Shown one piece after another: positions 1 to 5,856 of a DNA stretch of 5,856 nucleotides. Within the stretch, counting starts at the first letter, position 1. Each line of letters opens with the position of its first letter. Origin of the DNA: Desulfotomaculum sp. (GTDB taxonomy: Bacteria; Bacillota; Desulfotomaculia; Desulfotomaculales; Nap2-2B); the NCBI GenBank assembly GCA_003445555.1, contig DMDI01000103.1, positions 1-5,856 of the forward strand, written 5' to 3'. The notes beneath the pieces were generated by a model that had not been told where the DNA came from, made no database searches, and worked only from the letters and a program-made list of their open reading frames with translations. A program made the position numbers and the translations under genes.

Positions 1-1583
1 CCCTGGTCCTTAATGCTGCGGTAACAGTTACAGGGGCAGGTTCAATTGATACGGCTATTATTAACGTTTCAGGATCAACCATCAAGCCTGTACCTTTACA
101 TGTCGAAAAGGCAGATAATGTTACGGTAACAATAGGAACCCCGGCAGGTAGCGATACTGGCAGTGGAACAGGTAGCGGAGGTGGAAATGCTCCTTTGAAT
201 TTGGTGGGGGCATACCTTGCGGCAACCGGAGTTTCTATAGAGGGCAGTAATTCCGTTCCAGTCAATCCCATAATTAAGTTAGTTTTTGACCGAGGCGTGG
301 TGAGAGACCACTGGAATAACAACCAAAACTGCTTTACCATGCGTAATCAATCTGGGGCAGACGTTCCAATAAATGTTTCCAGGGCGGCCAATTACACAGA
401 CGACAGCGAAAAACGAAATATTTACATCACTCCGGTCAATAATTTAATTCCAGGGATAACCTATACAATTACTATAAGCGCGAACCTTCAGGCAAACAAT
501 GACAATACCTTGGGTGTTCAGCGGGAGATCGTCTTTACTGTTGCGGCTGGAGGGGGTGGTGGTGGTGGCAATGATAGCACTCCCCCGGTATTAGCGCCAG
601 GTTATCCGGCTATAACAAGGGTATTACAGACTTCAGTGGACTTGTTGATTAAGACAAACGAAAACGGTAAGGCCTATTATGTTGTACTGGACAATGCTGC
701 TCCTGCCCCAACGGCGGCTCAAGTTAAGGCAGGTCACGATGCAAATAATCAAAACGCGGCTATAAGCGGCAGCGGTAATTTGACGGCAAACACGTTAGCA
801 ACTATAAATGCAAATGGTTTGACCGCAGGAACTGTCTATGACCTATATGTAGTTGCCGAAGATAATGCATCAAACCTGCAAGCAACCCCGGTGAAAATTA
901 GGATTACAACAACCACAGAAACCGACCTGAGTACAGCCATCGTAGCGTTACCGGGCAAACAAACTGCCGGCGTACCCTTTGACTTAAGCATTGCCGAGGC
1001 AAAAGACACGGCAGGAAAGAATCTGGTAGACTCCACCGCTGTAAATGTATATTGCGATAAAGACGGTGGAGTATTTAATGGCAACGTAATCTTTACCGCC
1101 GGTGCGGCAACGGTGAGTATCAAGGTGTATACAGCCGGGACGAACACCCTAACCGTAACCATTGCCGGGATAACGCCAAAGCCTCAGGTGGAAGTAACCA
1201 CAGTAGCAGCGTCACAAATCAGCTCAAAAAACTCCTCCACGAAAATCAACCCGGTCCTGGCTAAGGGAACAACCAGCATAATCACTATTACCTTAAGAGA
1301 CAATTACAACAACCCGATGGTCAAAGTTACAAAGAACATCAAGATAGTTGTAAAGGTAACTAACAATGACGCATCGATAGCAGAAGAGTATATGGTGTAT
1401 GACACTTCAATAAAAGAGAATATTACTCTTTCCAAGAGCATTACAACCGATTCGTTTGGCCAGAGCACATTTATAGTAATAATGCCGGCAACAATTGACG
1501 CCAGAGACGGAGTCTCCATACAAGTAACTCAGAACGACGTCACAAAACTTATAGGCAACGCTTTTATTTACAGTGAGCCCTAA
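1..1583 (+). CDS. Multidomain Ig-like/FN3-like extracellular surface protein, 5'-truncated (C-terminal 526 residues)
   Basis: The frame is open from base 3 to the tandem stop TAATAA at 1581-1586, so the true start lies upstream; a TTG at 195 is only an internal Leu codon. The visible part is secreted-type sequence: Thr, Asn, Val, Ala and Gly rich, with few Cys and no membrane helix. Domains in order (fragment numbering): a beta-rich segment (1-40); a Gly/Ser/Thr linker (about 43-61); a bacterial Ig-like domain of the Big_5/SbsA type (about 66-180); seven glycines (183-189); an FN3-like domain (about 193-304) with the 'GLTAGTVYDLYVVAEDNASN' strand pattern; then two beta-sandwich-like regions (about 305-394 and 395-526), the first reminiscent of invasin/Big_1 repeats. 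The C-terminus ends in IYSEP with no LPXTG motif, SLH domain or helix, so any anchor must be in the missing N-terminal part. Its Ig-like domain is paralogous to that of the next gene, 34 bases downstream. The likely role is adhesion, scaffold or ligand capture at the cell surface; the ligand is unknown. Confidence 0.85.
   Translation, partial: LVLNAAVTVTGAGSIDTAIINVSGSTIKPVPLHVEKADNVTVTIGTPAGSDTGSGTGSGGGNAPLNLVGAYLAATGVSIEGSNSVPVNPIIKLVFDRGVVRDHWNNNQNCFTMRNQSGADVPINVSRAANYTDDSEKRNIYITPVNNLIPGITYTITISANLQANNDNTLGVQREIVFTVAAGGGGGGGNDSTPPVLAPGYPAITRVLQTSVDLLIKTNENGKAYYVVLDNAAPAPTAAQVKAGHDANNQNAAISGSGNLTANTLATINANGLTAGTVYDLYVVAEDNASNLQATPVKIRITTTTETDLSTAIVALPGKQTAGVPFDLSIAEAKDTAGKNLVDSTAVNVYCDKDGGVFNGNVIFTAGAATVSIKVYTAGTNTLTVTIAGITPKPQVEVTTVAASQISSKNSSTKINPVLAKGTTSIITITLRDNYNNPMVKVTKNIKIVVKVTNNDASIAEEYMVYDTSIKENITLSKSITTDSFGQSTFIVIMPATIDARDGVSIQVTQNDVTKLIGNAFIYSEP
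273..542 (+). other. Ig-like domain, copy 1 (paralogous to copy 2 at 1810-2079)
   Basis: These 90 codons of the large surface protein align by hand with 90 codons of the next gene. At least 28 residues are identical in the ungapped alignment. Adding a one-residue shift also aligns the NN..CF motif. Shared landmarks are IKL.F...VV, NN..CF, VP..V..A, KR.I...P..NL, G..YT, LQ......LG.Q.EI.FT. The pattern is that of the C-terminal strands of bacterial Big_5/SbsA Ig-like domains. Confidence 0.75.
549..569 (+). other. Seven-glycine interdomain linker
   Basis: Seven consecutive glycine codons (GGA GGG then mostly GGT) separate the Ig-like domain from the FN3-like domain. A flexible hinge is the obvious reading. 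A second Gly/Ser/Thr-rich linker lies just upstream, at about 150-190. Confidence 0.8.
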
Positions 1584-1603
1584 TAAGCCATAAAGGTTTC
1601 TAC

Positions 1604-1612
1604 GGGGAGGAG
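1604..1612 (+). promoter_or_regulatory. Ribosome binding site for the TTG start at 1618
   Basis: GGGGAGGAG lies five bases before TTG at 1618 (seven from its GGAGG core). This is a near-consensus Shine-Dalgarno sequence. It is what decides the non-ATG start of the small Ig-like membrane protein, because that start is followed directly by a proper signal peptide. Confidence 0.8.
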
Positions 1613-1617
1613 TTTTA

Positions 1618-2433
1618 TTGGAAGGAAAATTAATCAAACAAGGCAGGTTGTTATTTCTTATTTTGCTTGACGTTTTAAGCCTTATTTTAATTGTTTTGCC
1701 GGCAGCAGCGGGCGATGGCAGCGGGACAGGGGGAGGTAGGGAGAACCCTCTTGCTCTGGTTTCCTCTAACCCTTCTGACGGTGAGAAGGACGTCGGACTG
1801 CCGGTGGAAATAAAGCTGTGCTTCAGCAAAAATGTAGTCCATATGACCGTAAGAGATAACAACCGGAAGTGTTTCTTGCTTTATTCAGCGGACGGCACGG
1901 TACCGGTTGAAGTTGTGATGGCTGATGACCAGATCGAGCCTGAGAAAAAAAGGGAAATCGTCCTGAAGCCCCTGGAGAACCTGCGGAATGGTACAGCTTA
2001 TACGGTAAAGGTGGCTCCGGAGTTGCAGTCAAAGAGCGGAGTTTTTCTGGGTAGGCAAGTGGAGATATCCTTTACTACTACCGGAGTTCCCGAAGGAAAC
2101 GTTTCACCCGGCGGCAGCAATGCAAATCAAAACAATCTAACCAAAGAAAGCAAGCCGTTAACCGGAAAAACGGGGACTGACAAACCGGCTCTTAAAAGCG
2201 GTAATTCGGCCACTGTTTCCAAAGAGCCTGCCCAGGTGCCGCCCGGAGGCACAGCAAATAACTCTCCCCCGGAAAGAACTGATAACGGGGCCACTGTTGA
2301 ACAAGAACTGCAAGGCGATGTTTCTTTACCTGATTATACACAAAAACCAACAAAGGAATTAAGCTGGATAATAAGCCTGGTGCTTGGAATGGCTTTACTG
2401 GGTGTAGTAGTCTACACGTTTAAGGGAGGGTGA
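1618..2433 (+). CDS. Small membrane-anchored surface protein with one Ig-like domain
   Basis: The protein has 271 residues and starts at TTG, chosen for the strong GGGGAGGAG site upstream and the signal peptide that follows. Residues 1-31 are basic then hydrophobic, ending LPAAA before GDG, a good signal peptidase I site (after A31). A short Gly-rich stretch (32-41) leads into an Ig-like domain (about 43-155) paralogous to that of the preceding gene. Residues about 157-246 are a Pro/Gly/Asn/Ser/Thr-rich low-complexity spacer. A single helix (LSWIISLVLGMALLGVVVYTF, 248-268) and a three-residue KGG tail end the protein. The expected topology is Ig domain outside on a flexible stalk, with the C-terminus at the inner membrane face. 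There is no LPXTG sorting motif. The stop TGA shares its last base with the ATG of the permease, indicating translational coupling. A membrane-proximal capture or docking role for the importer is inferred; I cannot name a characterised homologue. Confidence 0.85.
   Translation: MEGKLIKQGRLLFLILLDVLSLILIVLPAAAGDGSGTGGGRENPLALVSSNPSDGEKDVGLPVEIKLCFSKNVVHMTVRDNNRKCFLLYSADGTVPVEVVMADDQIEPEKKREIVLKPLENLRNGTAYTVKVAPELQSKSGVFLGRQVEISFTTTGVPEGNVSPGGSNANQNNLTKESKPLTGKTGTDKPALKSGNSATVSKEPAQVPPGGTANNSPPERTDNGATVEQELQGDVSLPDYTQKPTKELSWIISLVLGMALLGVVVYTFKGG
1810..2079 (+). other. Ig-like domain, copy 2 (paralogous to copy 1 at 273-542)
   Basis: Residues 65-154 of the small membrane protein match the Ig-like domain of the upstream protein over equal length. 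Conserved positions include IKL.F...VV, NN..CF, VP, KR.I, P..NL, G..YT, LQ and LG.Q.EI.FT. This copy carries one extra cysteine (in KLCF) besides the shared CF cysteine. Confidence 0.75.
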
Positions 2434-3443
2434 TGGCAACGCATAAAAAAGTATTCTATATCCTGCTAATTTTGAGCCCGCTGGCTTTTATCTTTATTTC
2501 CCTGTTTGTTGGCAGGTACCCGTTATCTGGAGCATCGATCGTTAAAATACTAATATGCAAGATTACAGCCGGTTCCTGTAACTTGCCGGATCAATACACT
2601 TCTATTGTCTGGGAAATCCGAATGCCCAGAGCTATTTTAGGCGCCCTGGTGGGGGGAGCCCTGGCTATTAGCGGGGCAGCGTTTCAGGGAATGTTTCGCA
2701 ACCCTCTGGTCAGTTCGGGCATCCTGGGGGTTAGCTCCGGAGCCGGTTTTGGGGCAGCGCTCGCTATCCTGCTTTTTAATTCTACGTCATATACATATGT
2801 TTTTGCCTTTTTTTTCGGGGGGCTTGCAGTGCTTGCAAGCTACCTGATCGGGAGGGTATATAGCACTACCCCGGCCATTATGCTTGTATTGGGAGGGGTG
2901 ATCGTTTCATCGGTTTTCTCGGCTTTGATTTCCTTTGCCAAGTATGTAGCTGATCCGTATAACCAATTGCCCACCATCGTATATTGGCTAATGGGAAGCC
3001 TGGCCACTGCACGTTATCATGACATCGTAGTCGGCGGGATTCCGATGGTAGCCGGTATTTCCGGGCTGATAGCCATCAGGTGGCGGATCAACGTACTCTC
3101 AATGGGAGACAAAGAGGCTCGCTCGCTGGGAATTGATGCTGTCGTGAACAAAGGAATTATAATTGCGTGCGCAACCCTGGCTACCGCAGGGGCTGTTTGT
3201 GTCAGTGGGATCATAGGATGGGTTGGCCTGGTAATGCCTCATATCGGACGGATGCTGGTCGGAAACGATAATAAAGTGCTTATCCCAGCCAGCCTCTCCC
3301 TTGGCGCCTGTTTCCTTATTTTTGTAGATAACCTGGGAAGGTTGATTACAGGTTCCGAAATACCTCTGGGTATTCTGACAGCCCTGGTAGGGGGACCGTT
3401 TTTTGTCTATTTGTTAAAGAAAACAAAAGGTGGTGGTTGGTAA
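2433..3443 (+). CDS. FecCD/BtuC-type ABC importer permease
   Basis: This is the transmembrane subunit of a type II (BtuCDF-like) importer, family FecCD, which moves metal chelates such as iron-siderophores, haem or cobalamin, and in some members oxyanions. The 336 residues from ATG match the family's usual length (about 320-350) and are hydrophobic throughout, consistent with about ten helices. Family landmarks are RMPR (63-66) followed by a Gly/Ala-rich helix ending in FRNPLVS; the cytoplasmic GDKEARSLG loop (225-233), which contacts the ATPase; GWVGLVMPHIGR (262-273); and a C-terminal PLGILTALVGGPFFVYLLKK. ATG at 2433 overlaps the preceding TGA by one base. A GTG at 2430 is also in frame but directly abuts the GGGAGG site (2424-2429); even ATG has only three bases of spacing, so the start relies partly on coupling. 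It overlaps the ATPase gene by seven bases. The substrate cannot be read from the sequence. Confidence 0.93.
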   Translation: MATHKKVFYILLILSPLAFIFISLFVGRYPLSGASIVKILICKITAGSCNLPDQYTSIVWEIRMPRAILGALVGGALAISGAAFQGMFRNPLVSSGILGVSSGAGFGAALAILLFNSTSYTYVFAFFFGGLAVLASYLIGRVYSTTPAIMLVLGGVIVSSVFSALISFAKYVADPYNQLPTIVYWLMGSLATARYHDIVVGGIPMVAGISGLIAIRWRINVLSMGDKEARSLGIDAVVNKGIIIACATLATAGAVCVSGIIGWVGLVMPHIGRMLVGNDNKVLIPASLSLGACFLIFVDNLGRLITGSEIPLGILTALVGGPFFVYLLKKTKGGGW

Positions 3444-4249
3444 AGGTGTTAGAAGTCATCAACGCCAGTTTCAGCTATAAGAAGCTGAACGTATTTAAAA
3501 ATGTTAATTTCCGGGTAAATGAGGGAGAGGTCTTTTGTATTGTGGGTCCGAACGGGTGTGGCAAAACAACGCTCCTGGATTGCCTTCTTGGGATATTGAG
3601 TCTTAAACAGGGTGAAATACTGTTAAATAAAAGGAATATAAAAATTATTTCTCCCGCGGAGACTGCCAAACAACTGGCCTATGTTCCCCAACTACACGAA
3701 AAGACCTTTCCCTACTCAGTGATAGACATTGTACTAATGGGCAGGGCTGCACATATAGGGTTGTTTTCCGCCCCGTCTCCCCGGGATGTGGCCATTGCTG
3801 AAGAAGTCCTGGAATTAGTTGGGTTGACGTCTTTTAAAGATAGACCATATACACAACTTAGTGGTGGAGAGGCACAGTTAGTTTTGTTAGCCAGGGCGCT
3901 AGCCCAGAAAACAAAAATAATAATTATGGACGAACCCACAGCACACCTTGATTTTAAAAACGAGCTGACCGTTTTGGAAACAATCGTTCAATTAGTGAAT
4001 AATACCGGTCTATCGATTATCATGGCGACCCACTTCCCCAACCACGCTTTTTATTTCGAAAACAACAGCATTGATATTTCTGTCGCCTTGATGAGCCGCA
4101 TGACTTTTTCAGCGGTTGGCAGCCCTTCTGAGGTTCTGTCTGAGGATAATCTTAAGTCGATATACAGTATCAATGCCAGGGTAGTCTCGCACCGCATGGA
4201 TAATGATTCCGAGTTAAGGCAGATTATTCCCATAAGCACAGTTGCCTGA
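3437..4249 (+). CDS. ABC importer ATPase (FecE/BtuD type)
   Basis: This is the cytoplasmic nucleotide-binding subunit that powers the adjacent permease. All motifs are intact: Walker A GPNGCGKTT (37-45), Q-loop Gln85 in YVPQ, the 'VLMGR' segment (99-103) typical of the FecE/BtuD class, signature LSGGE (141-145), Walker B IIIMDE (161-166), D-loop AHLD (169-172) and H-loop His199 in MATH. The length of 270 residues is normal. The start is taken as TTG at 3437, seven bases inside the permease gene, behind AAAAGGTGGTGG; GTG at 3446 is a possible alternative that would lose three residues. The C-terminal 70 residues (after the H-loop) form the usual extension, with a region (SEVLSEDNLKSIYSINARVV) common in this class. 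The overlap with the permease and the immediately following binding-protein gene make it the dedicated ATPase of this system. Confidence 0.95.
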   Translation: MVKVLEVINASFSYKKLNVFKNVNFRVNEGEVFCIVGPNGCGKTTLLDCLLGILSLKQGEILLNKRNIKIISPAETAKQLAYVPQLHEKTFPYSVIDIVLMGRAAHIGLFSAPSPRDVAIAEEVLELVGLTSFKDRPYTQLSGGEAQLVLLARALAQKTKIIIMDEPTAHLDFKNELTVLETIVQLVNNTGLSIIMATHFPNHAFYFENNSIDISVALMSRMTFSAVGSPSEVLSEDNLKSIYSINARVVSHRMDNDSELRQIIPISTVA

Positions 4250-4291
4250 TTAATCCGGATGACGGAAAGAGAGTGTAATTCAATTAAAATT

Positions 4292-5407
4292 ATGAAAAAA
4301 GTTTTAGCTTTAAGGGCACTAATCTTTTTTTTGCTTATAATAGTAAGCATAATAGCTGCCGGGTGTTCAGACGGTTACCAGTCTGCATTTCGCCCCCCGG
4401 TAGGTGCCAGGAAGGCAGAAATGATAACTGTCAGGGACTGCGCAGGCCGGATTGTCGAAGTTCCGGTTAAAGTCGAAAGGATAGGTTGCCTGTACGCTTT
4501 CTGCGGCCACGTGGTGGCCATGCTGGGCAAAGGTGAAAATATAGTCGCCGTTGTCGAGGGGTTAAAAAGGGATAAGCTTTTGACCCAGATGTTGCCGAAC
4601 ATAAAAGAAGCGGCAGCACCTTACACTGGAGGAGCGGTAAATTTGGAAGAATTAATAAAGGCCGACCCTGATGTTGTTTTTATCAGGGGTGAGACAGCAA
4701 GAAACAAAGGGGAAATGGAAAAGCTCGCCAAGAGCGGCATACCTTACCTGGTCGTTGATTATAGAAACATTGAAGAGCAACAATATGCCATAGGCCTGAT
4801 CGGTCAAGTTATAGGTGCCCGGACGAAGGCGCAAAGATACAATGAGTATTACCAAAGATGCATTGAACGTGTGCAAAAGGACTTGAAGGCAGTTCCAGCC
4901 AATAAGAGAGTCCGTGTATACCATTCTGTCAACGAAGCCACCAGAACCGATGCCAGGGATACACTTCCTGCCGACTGGATGCAAGTGGCCGGGGCAAATA
5001 ATGTCTCGGTCAATCAGGACCTCAAGCTGATTGGGGACAAGTACTTTGCCAGCCTGGAACAGATTATTTTATGGGATCCCGCCGTGATTCTTGTCAACGA
5101 GTCAGGCGTCGCTGATTATATTTTAAACAGCAGACAGTGGTCTTCAATAAGTGCTGTAAAGAACCGTAAAGTATATCAGATGCCTAACGGCATATCCCGC
5201 TGGGGCCATCCAGGTTCCTTGGAAACACCCATGGCGATATTATGGACGGCGAAGACATTATACCCTAACCTGTTTTCCGGCCTGGACATGGTTTCTGAAA
5301 CCAAGTTCTTTTATAAAGAATTCTACAACTATGATTTGCCGGAAGAGCTTGTGCGGCAGATTTTAAGCGGGAAGGGAATGAGAGTCTCGAAAGAAAGTAC
5401 CCGGTGA
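4292..5407 (+). CDS. Lipoprotein solute-binding protein of the type II ABC importer (Peripla_BP_2 fold)
   Basis: This is the extracellular receptor that delivers ligand to the permease. From ATG at 4292 the protein has 371 residues and begins MKKVLALRALIFFLLIIVSIIAAGC, a signal peptide with lipobox-like AAGC, so Cys25 should be lipidated. An in-frame ATG at 4259 would add 11 residues; neither start has a strong ribosome site, and 4292 is preferred for its classic Met-Lys-Lys n-region. The mature part opens with the family-typical TVRDCAGRIVEVPVKVERI (about 46-64), and continues with VNLEELIKADPDVVFIRG in lobe 1 and SLEQIILWDPAVILVNE in lobe 2. This is the pattern of class III (BtuF/FhuD-like) binders with a helical hinge. 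Notable segments are HSVNEATRTD (211-220) with LPADW (225-229), and GISRWGHPGSLETP (300-313), which I recall as conserved in a clostridial subgroup. Mature cysteines C50, C66 and C71, with nearby His73, could bind metal or haem but this is untested. The ligand is unknown. Confidence 0.9.
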   Translation: MKKVLALRALIFFLLIIVSIIAAGCSDGYQSAFRPPVGARKAEMITVRDCAGRIVEVPVKVERIGCLYAFCGHVVAMLGKGENIVAVVEGLKRDKLLTQMLPNIKEAAAPYTGGAVNLEELIKADPDVVFIRGETARNKGEMEKLAKSGIPYLVVDYRNIEEQQYAIGLIGQVIGARTKAQRYNEYYQRCIERVQKDLKAVPANKRVRVYHSVNEATRTDARDTLPADWMQVAGANNVSVNQDLKLIGDKYFASLEQIILWDPAVILVNESGVADYILNSRQWSSISAVKNRKVYQMPNGISRWGHPGSLETPMAILWTAKTLYPNLFSGLDMVSETKFFYKEFYNYDLPEELVRQILSGKGMRVSKESTR

Positions 5408-5430
5408 AAATTTTGCCTTACTAAATATAC

Positions 5431-5437
5431 AGGAGGT
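5431..5437 (+). promoter_or_regulatory. Ribosome binding site for the TiaS-like gene
   Basis: AGGAGGT lies eight bases before ATG at 5446. It is a full consensus Shine-Dalgarno sequence, the strongest in the window, and fixes the start of the last gene, which is cut by the window end. Confidence 0.85.
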
Positions 5438-5445
5438 ATTTACAG

Positions 5446-5856
5446 ATGAGGGTATTGGTATGCATTGACGATACCGATAATGCATATAGCAAAGGAACCG
5501 GAAAACTGGTTGCTGAGATTATTGAGAAGATTGAGGAACGCAAGTGGGGTAAATGCTCTAGAATTACCCGGCACCAATTGTTTGTTCACCCCGATATTCC
5601 ATATACCTCACACAACAGCGCCATGTGCTTTGCTGCTGAATTAGACAAATCCCATATAAACGATTTAGCCGGCCATGTCTCCCGATACCTTGCCGGCCAC
5701 AGTGCTGTGGGGTCGGATCCGGGACTCTGCATTGCCGTACCGGATCGGTTGAGCAATCCTGACCTGCTGATTAAGTTTGGGTTCAAGGCCAAGGAAATGG
5801 TTATGGAGAAAAAAGACGCCTACCTGCTTGCCGGGAAGCTGGGCATTCACCTTTCG
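5446..5856 (+). CDS. TiaS-like (agmatinylcytidine synthetase-related) protein, N-terminal 137 residues, 3'-truncated
   Basis: An ORF from ATG at 5446 stays open to the window end; 137 codons are visible. It opens MRVLVCIDDTDN (1-12) followed by SKGTG (15-19), matching the 'IGIDDTDS...G' start of archaeal TiaS, which uses ATP to attach agmatine to cytidine-34 of tRNA-Ile2. TRHQLFVHPDIPYTSHNS (41-58) corresponds in position and style to the 'RLNPNIPWKTRGNGA' stretch of TiaS. GSDPG (89-93) follows. The acidic DDTD cluster is the likely ATP/metal site. Bacteria normally modify this tRNA with TilS and lysine, so this is probably a paralogous enzyme with another substrate rather than a true TiaS. 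It lies 38 bases after the binding-protein gene with its own strong ribosome site, so it is probably co-transcribed with the importer. The family assignment is from remembered motifs; the function is unknown. Confidence 0.7.
   Translation, partial: MRVLVCIDDTDNAYSKGTGKLVAEIIEKIEERKWGKCSRITRHQLFVHPDIPYTSHNSAMCFAAELDKSHINDLAGHVSRYLAGHSAVGSDPGLCIAVPDRLSNPDLLIKFGFKAKEMVMEKKDAYLLAGKLGIHLS

Noticed and set aside
195..197. TTG at 195 as the start of the first gene
   Set aside because: The same frame is open back to base 3, encodes matching secreted-type sequence, and no ribosome site precedes 195; it is an internal Leu codon.
1584..1617. Terminator or separate promoter between the two surface-protein genes
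   Set aside because: The 34-base gap holds only the ribosome site; no stem-loop or paired promoter hexamers are visible.
1407..1862. Minus-strand ORF of 151 codons across the gap between the first two genes
   Set aside because: It overlaps two well-supported + strand genes, has no recognisable domain and no coherent ribosome site; it is a shadow frame. The other minus-strand ORFs (for example 836-1162, 4051-4350, 4652-4984, 5586-5792) are rejected for the same reason.
2326..2340. LPDYT before the C-terminal helix as a sortase sorting signal
   Set aside because: It does not fit LPXTG or the common variants, and the tail after the helix is only KGG rather than an Arg/Lys-rich tail; a simple membrane anchor fits better.
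2430..2432. GTG at 2430 as the permease start
   Set aside because: It directly abuts the GGGAGG ribosome site with no spacing; ATG at 2433, overlapping the previous stop, is more plausible, although the difference is a single residue.
2822..2840. Perfect 7-bp hairpin GCTTGCA-GTGCT-TGCAAGC inside the permease gene, next to a T-run
   Set aside because: The T-run lies upstream of the stem on the + strand and reads as A on the other, so it is not an intrinsic terminator on either strand; the codons encode a normal transmembrane stretch.
4336..4341. Perfect TATAAT -10 hexamer
   Set aside because: It sits inside the signal-peptide codons of the binding protein, and there is no TTGACA-like -35 element at 16-18 bases upstream; chance in AT-rich hydrophobic codons.
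5408..5445. Possible promoter or terminator in the gap before the TiaS-like gene
   Set aside because: The AT-rich TACTAAATA has no matching -35 element and there is no inverted repeat; only the ribosome binding site is supportable.

Overview
The window reads as a contiguous stretch of bacterial chromosome with six genes, all on the + strand. Gaps are at most 42 bases and two junctions overlap. I see no convincing terminator or internal promoter, so it is most simply one operon, or the 3' part of one; both ends are cut inside genes. Purine-rich GGAGG-type ribosome binding sites, two TTG starts, Ig-like surface proteins without outer-membrane features, and a lipoprotein-type solute-binding protein suggest a Gram-positive (Firmicutes/Clostridia) organism. 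The surface-protein style (Gly-rich linkers, FN3-like repeats) and the solute-binding protein remind me of anaerobic Peptococcaceae-type clostridia. That placement is by resemblance from memory, not by a search.

Layout: (1) positions 1-1583 hold the C-terminal 526 residues of a large extracellular multidomain protein: a beta-rich segment, a Gly/Ser linker, a bacterial Ig-like domain, a seven-glycine linker, an FN3-like domain and two further beta-sandwich-like regions. (2) 1618-2433 encodes a small membrane-anchored surface protein: signal peptide, one Ig-like domain clearly related to the one in gene 1, a low-complexity linker and a C-terminal transmembrane helix. (3) 2433-3443 is a FecCD/BtuC-type permease, (4) 3437-4249 its ABC ATPase, and (5) 4292-5407 a lipoprotein solute-binding protein; together they form a complete type II (BtuCDF-like) importer. 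(6) 5446 to the window end is the N-terminal 137 residues of a protein with an IDDTDN...SKGTG motif resembling the TiaS (tRNA-Ile2 agmatinylcytidine synthetase) catalytic core, in an organism group that normally uses TilS instead.

How they may work together: the importer is the firm part. Iron-siderophore, haem, corrinoid or another metal chelate are all possible substrates and the sequence does not decide. The two surface proteins are tightly joined to the importer; the stop codon of the second overlaps the permease start. The inference is that they are an extracellular capture or scaffold module handing ligand to the lipoprotein, much as surface proteins feed haem importers in other Gram-positives. 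The TiaS-like protein could act on the imported compound or be an unrelated passenger. The most interesting points are the paralogous Ig-like domain pair fused by operon structure to a type II importer, and the standalone TiaS-like protein that follows.
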